Position numbers and translations under genes: made by a program
Notes under the pieces: model-generated
The model's input: the letters and a program-made list of their open reading frames with translations, nothing else
Database searches by the model: none
Told to the model about the DNA's origin: nothing
Shown: piece by piece, positions 41,715 to 43,917 of the stretch
How the letters are laid out: each line of letters starts with the position of its first letter
Numbering within the stretch: the stretch's first letter is position 1
NCBI GenBank assembly: GCA_028871795.1
Contig: JAGWMG010000017.1
Span: 1 to 43,917 of the forward strand
Direction: 5' to 3'
Length of the DNA stretch: 43,917 bases
Origin: Alphaproteobacteria bacterium
GTDB taxonomy: Bacteria > Pseudomonadota > Alphaproteobacteria > Micropepsales > Micropepsaceae

Positions 41715-42506
41715 ATGAGCAACGCCGTGACCGACGACGCCTATCTCAGTCCTGCAGAAGCCGCCCGCCGTCTGGGCGTCAGCGCCAAGGCGCTGCGCCT
41801 CTATGAAAAGCGCGGTCTGGTCAAGCCGCTGAGAAACGACGCCGGCTGGCGTGCCTATGGCCCCACCCAGATCGCCCGGCTCCATCAGGTTCTGGCGCTC
41901 AAAGGCTTCGGCCTGCCTTTGTCGCGCATCGCGGAACTGCTTTGCGGCCGTCTCGCGTCGCTCGATGCGCTGCTGGAGCTGCAGGAGCAGACCTTGGCGC
42001 GCGAGAGCGGCCGCGTGGACCACGCTCTGTCTTTGGTCCGCGCGGCACGGGCCAAGCTGGCCAAGGGCGATGTTCTTTCCATCGACGATCTCGCAACCCT
42101 GACCACGGAGACGACGATGACGACCAAAGCCACACCCGAGGAAATGAAGGCAATTTTCGACCCGATTTCGGCGAAATATTTCACGCCCGAAGAAGCCAAG
42201 GCCATCGCCCGAAGGAAATTCGACCAGCCGGCCATCGCCACCCAATGGGAAGCCTTAATTGCCGAAACCAAGGTATTGATGACAAAAGGCGATCCGAGTT
42301 CTCCAGTCGCCTTGAATCTGGCCCGCCGCTGGCAAGCGCTGGTGGACCAGTTCACGGGCGGCGATCCCGCCATCGCGGCCAAGGCCCGCGCGGTGTGGTC
42401 CGAAGCGATGGCGGACCTGAAAGCGGGGCCCAAGCTGCCGCTCAATCCGGAGATTTTCGCCTTCGTCGGCAAGGCGATGGCGAAGCTGAAAGAACAAGGC
42501 GGCTGA
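41715..42506 (+). CDS. MerR-family regulator with TipAS-like effector domain
   Basis: The 263-residue protein has a MerR winged helix (YLSPAEAARRLGVSAKALRLYEKRGLVKPLRNDAGWRAYG, about residues 10-50), the usual coiled dimer helix (about 85-125), and a C-terminal region EEMKAIFDPISAKYFTPEEAKAIARRK that resembles TipAS antibiotic-recognition domains. It may respond to a small hydrophobic ligand. The frame is open to ATG 41628, but the operator-like dyad at 41670-41686 lies inside that stretch, so ATG 41715 is chosen. The downstream neighbour is mazG, 59 bases away, probably not functionally linked. Confidence 0.85.
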   Translation: MSNAVTDDAYLSPAEAARRLGVSAKALRLYEKRGLVKPLRNDAGWRAYGPTQIARLHQVLALKGFGLPLSRIAELLCGRLASLDALLELQEQTLARESGRVDHALSLVRAARAKLAKGDVLSIDDLATLTTETTMTTKATPEEMKAIFDPISAKYFTPEEAKAIARRKFDQPAIATQWEALIAETKVLMTKGDPSSPVALNLARRWQALVDQFTGGDPAIAAKARAVWSEAMADLKAGPKLPLNPEIFAFVGKAMAKLKEQGG

Positions 42507-42565
42507 CGGTGGAAAAAACGCGGGTGGGCCTTGTCGGAAAGCCCCTGCCCGCGCTTTATCTCCGC

Positions 42566-43360
42566 ATGGAAAAGCCGAGTCCTTCCAAAGACATCGAATC
42601 TCTTCTTGAGATCATGCGCCGGCTGCGCGCCGGCTGCCCGTGGGATCGTGAACAGACCTTCGAAACCATCGCGCCCTACACCATCGAGGAAGCCTACGAA
42701 GTGGCGGGTGCCATCGAAGATGCCGACTGGGCGCATCTGAAGGACGAATTGGGCGATCTGCTGTTCCAAGTCGTTTTCCATGCCCGCATGGCCGAGGAGC
42801 GCGGGCTGTTCGATTTCGGCGATGTTGTCGGCGCCATAACCGCCAAGATGATCGCCCGCCATCCCCATGTTTTCGGTGACAAGACGGTGCCGGAATCCGC
42901 CGCCGCGCAGACCGTCGCCTGGGAGGAGCACAAGCGCGGCGAACGGGCGGCGAAGCCCGGTGGCATCCTGGACGACGTGCCGCGCGCCCTGCCCGCGCTA
43001 CTGCGCGCCGAGAAGCTTCAGAAGCGGGCTGGAAGCGTCGGTTTCGATTGGGAAAGCGCCCCTAAGGTGGTCGAGAAGATCGCCGAGGAAGCGGGCGAGA
43101 TCGCCGAGGCGCAAGCCGCCGGCGCGCCGGCGCACAAGCTGGAGGAGGAAGTCGGCGACCTGCTGTTCGCGGTGGCCAATCTGGCGCGCCATCTCAAGGT
43201 TGGTCCGGAGAAAGCACTGCGCGCCGCCAACGCGAAATTCGTCCGCCGCTTCCGCGCCATCGAGGCCGGACTTGCGGCGCGCGGCACGACGCCGGCCGAC
43301 GCCAGCCTGGAGGAGATGGAAGCGTTGTGGGTGGAGGCGAAGAACGTGGAGCACAAGTGA
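42566..43360 (+). CDS. mazG: nucleoside triphosphate pyrophosphohydrolase
   Basis: The 264-residue house-cleaning enzyme hydrolyses NTPs to NMP and PPi. It has two tandem MazG domains: RAGCPWDREQTFETIAPYTIEEAYEV with DELGDLLFQVVFHARMAEE (EExxE/ExxD metal motifs) in the first, and KIAEEAGEIAEAQ with EEVGDLLFAVANLARHL in the second. The start ATG 42566 gives the familiar MEKPSPSKDIESLLEIMRRLR N-terminus. GTG 42509, with a better ribosome site (aaggcgg), would add 19 residues and is possible. It converges on hflX with a shared hairpin between them. Confidence 0.93.
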   Translation: MEKPSPSKDIESLLEIMRRLRAGCPWDREQTFETIAPYTIEEAYEVAGAIEDADWAHLKDELGDLLFQVVFHARMAEERGLFDFGDVVGAITAKMIARHPHVFGDKTVPESAAAQTVAWEEHKRGERAAKPGGILDDVPRALPALLRAEKLQKRAGSVGFDWESAPKVVEKIAEEAGEIAEAQAAGAPAHKLEEEVGDLLFAVANLARHLKVGPEKALRAANAKFVRRFRAIEAGLAARGTTPADASLEEMEALWVEAKNVEHK

Positions 43361-43381
43361 CGTGTCATTGGTCATGCACAG

Positions 43382-43401
43382 GTGGACAGCCTCTTGTCCA
43401 C
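43382..43401. terminator. bidirectional hairpin between mazG and hflX
   Basis: GTGGACA and TGTCCAC form a perfect 7-bp stem around a 6-base loop. The hairpin lies 21 bases after the mazG stop and directly after the hflX stop on the other strand. There is no long T tail on either side. Confidence 0.5.
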
Positions 43402-43402
43402 A

Positions 43403-43783
43403 TTAAATATCGGCTTCAACGCCCTGCTCTACCGATATTTTTCCTGTAAACCGGCTACCAAGCTTCTCCGCTTCCTGTGGATTGGCGCTGAGCGTCAGGA
43501 CGATTTCGCCGCCGCCATTGTCGTCGCGCGCCAGCACCCGCGCGTGGCGATAGGCCCAGGCCAGGCCCTCGCCGTCCGACGGCGAAAGTGCAAGGCGGAG
43601 GCGGATGTTGCCACCCGTCAACACGGCCTCCAGACGCTTGAGTAGACTGCCGAGCCCCTCGCCGGTCAGCGCCGAGACGGCAGCGGGCGCTTCCGGGCGG
43701 GAGGCGGCGCGCGCCAGCAGTCCCGCGCGAGCACCGGACTCCAACAGGTCAATCTTGTTGAGGATTTCCACGTGCGTTAGGCC
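43403..43783 (-). pseudogene. hflX: hflX GTPase, C-terminal part, cut by an insertion
   Basis: The frame contains the guanine-specificity motif LNKIDLLESG (G4, NKxD) and SALTGEGLGSLLKRLE (G5), then the HflX C-terminal subdomain (NIRLRLALSPSDGEGLAWAYRHARVLARDD, LTLSANPQEAEKLGSRF). HflX is a ribosome-splitting GTPase of about 430 residues; here only about 126 residues remain. Upstream of LTHVEILNKID the frame meets a stop at 84-86 of the 43.7-kb block (43784-43786). The DNA beyond lacks the P-loop, G3 and N-terminal domain, so the gene is interrupted at this point. Either an insertion separates the two halves or the 5' part has been lost. Confidence 0.8.
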
Positions 43784-43917
43784 CTAATCAGAGAAAGGAG
43801 TGATCTGATTTTTAAGTCGTGTTTGATCTCGCAGAGTGAAAGACTCTGCACATCGTGTGACGCAACATGCGATGACGAGCATGTGGGTGAGGCAGACCGT
43901 GTGCTTACGGCGAGCCA
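43777..43917. other. unidentified inserted DNA at the hflX breakpoint
   Basis: The junction carries TTAGGCCCTAA (43777-43787, 5-1-5 palindrome), then AT-rich sequence and a perfect hairpin, GCAGAGT/ACTCTGC, at 43831-43849. No gene can be read in the 130 bases visible. The sequence from about 43855 (gtgtgacgcaac) could be the 5' end of a group II intron or of an IS, but I do not recognise it firmly. Confidence 0.4.

Noticed and set aside
43831..43917. Class C group II intron following a terminator hairpin
   Set aside because: The hairpin followed by gtgtgac is suggestive, but the hairpin lacks a T tail and too little sequence is visible to see intron domains or a reverse transcriptase.
1..43917. 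CRISPR array, rRNA or replication origin
   Set aside because: I saw no regularly spaced direct repeats, no rRNA-like sequence and no DnaA-box cluster in the window.

Overview
The window looks like the chromosome of a GC-rich alphaproteobacterium. The signs are a GTTC-N7-GTTC LexA box in front of an error-prone polymerase, a tRNA-Ser / rlpA / dacC / tmk / holB / tatD neighbourhood that is familiar in that class, a mazG-hflX pair, and a TonB-receptor sugar locus that includes a TPR-sulfotransferase. The carbohydrate locus and the HutC-type regulator recall Caulobacterales, Micropepsales (Rhizomicrobium-like) or Sphingomonadales, but I cannot name a genus from sequence alone.

Layout. (1) 1-500: tail of an IS5-type transposase abutting a conserved hypothetical gene that it truncates. 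(2) 640-7740: chromosomal genes on the plus strand: SOS-controlled Y-family polymerase, CapA-like protein, DUF885 metallopeptidase-like protein, polysaccharide deacetylase and a GT87-type membrane protein. (3) 7775-7864: tRNA-Ser(UGA) on the minus strand. (4) 7825-35433: a 27.6-kb integrated island bounded by perfect 41-bp direct repeats made of the 5' half of that tRNA gene. It holds a tyrosine integrase next to attL, 22-bp putative integrase arm sites at both ends, an unknown membrane protein, a RelE/XRE toxin-antitoxin pair, an AlpA-like gene, a large chitin/N-acetylglucosamine utilisation locus, and near attR broken pieces of dinB and of a TraG/VirD4 coupling protein. (5) 35552-41019: rlpA, dacC, tmk, holB, tatD and an MBL-fold gene, probably the original neighbours of the tRNA. 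(6) 41102-43783: two small minus-strand genes, a MerR-TipAS regulator, mazG, and the last third of hflX, which is cut at the window edge by unidentified inserted DNA.

How the cargo works together (inference from family assignments). A TonB receptor brings chito-oligosaccharides through the outer membrane. A GH18 chitinase and a GH20 lipoprotein hexosaminidase shorten them. GlcNAc is imported and phosphorylated by a PTS made of NagF (EIIA-HPr-EI) and NagE (EIIC with two EIIB domains), then converted by NagA and the SIS-type deaminase NagB-II to fructose-6-phosphate. In parallel an AmpG-like MFS permease could import chitobiose, which a GH94 chitobiose phosphorylase splits to GlcNAc-1-phosphate plus GlcNAc. 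A fused nucleotidyltransferase/phosphohexomutase sits directly upstream and probably turns GlcNAc-1-P into GlcNAc-6-P. A GntR/HutC regulator starts the minus-strand operon and faces the receptor gene across a region with two TGGT-N5-ACCA operators.

The most notable points are the reversed polarity of the tRNA insertion (the island lies upstream of the tRNA and duplicates its 5' half, cutting it off from its native promoter), the transfer of a near-complete chitin catabolic module on an integrase island, and the nucleotidyltransferase-mutase fusion with a degenerate nucleotide-binding signature.
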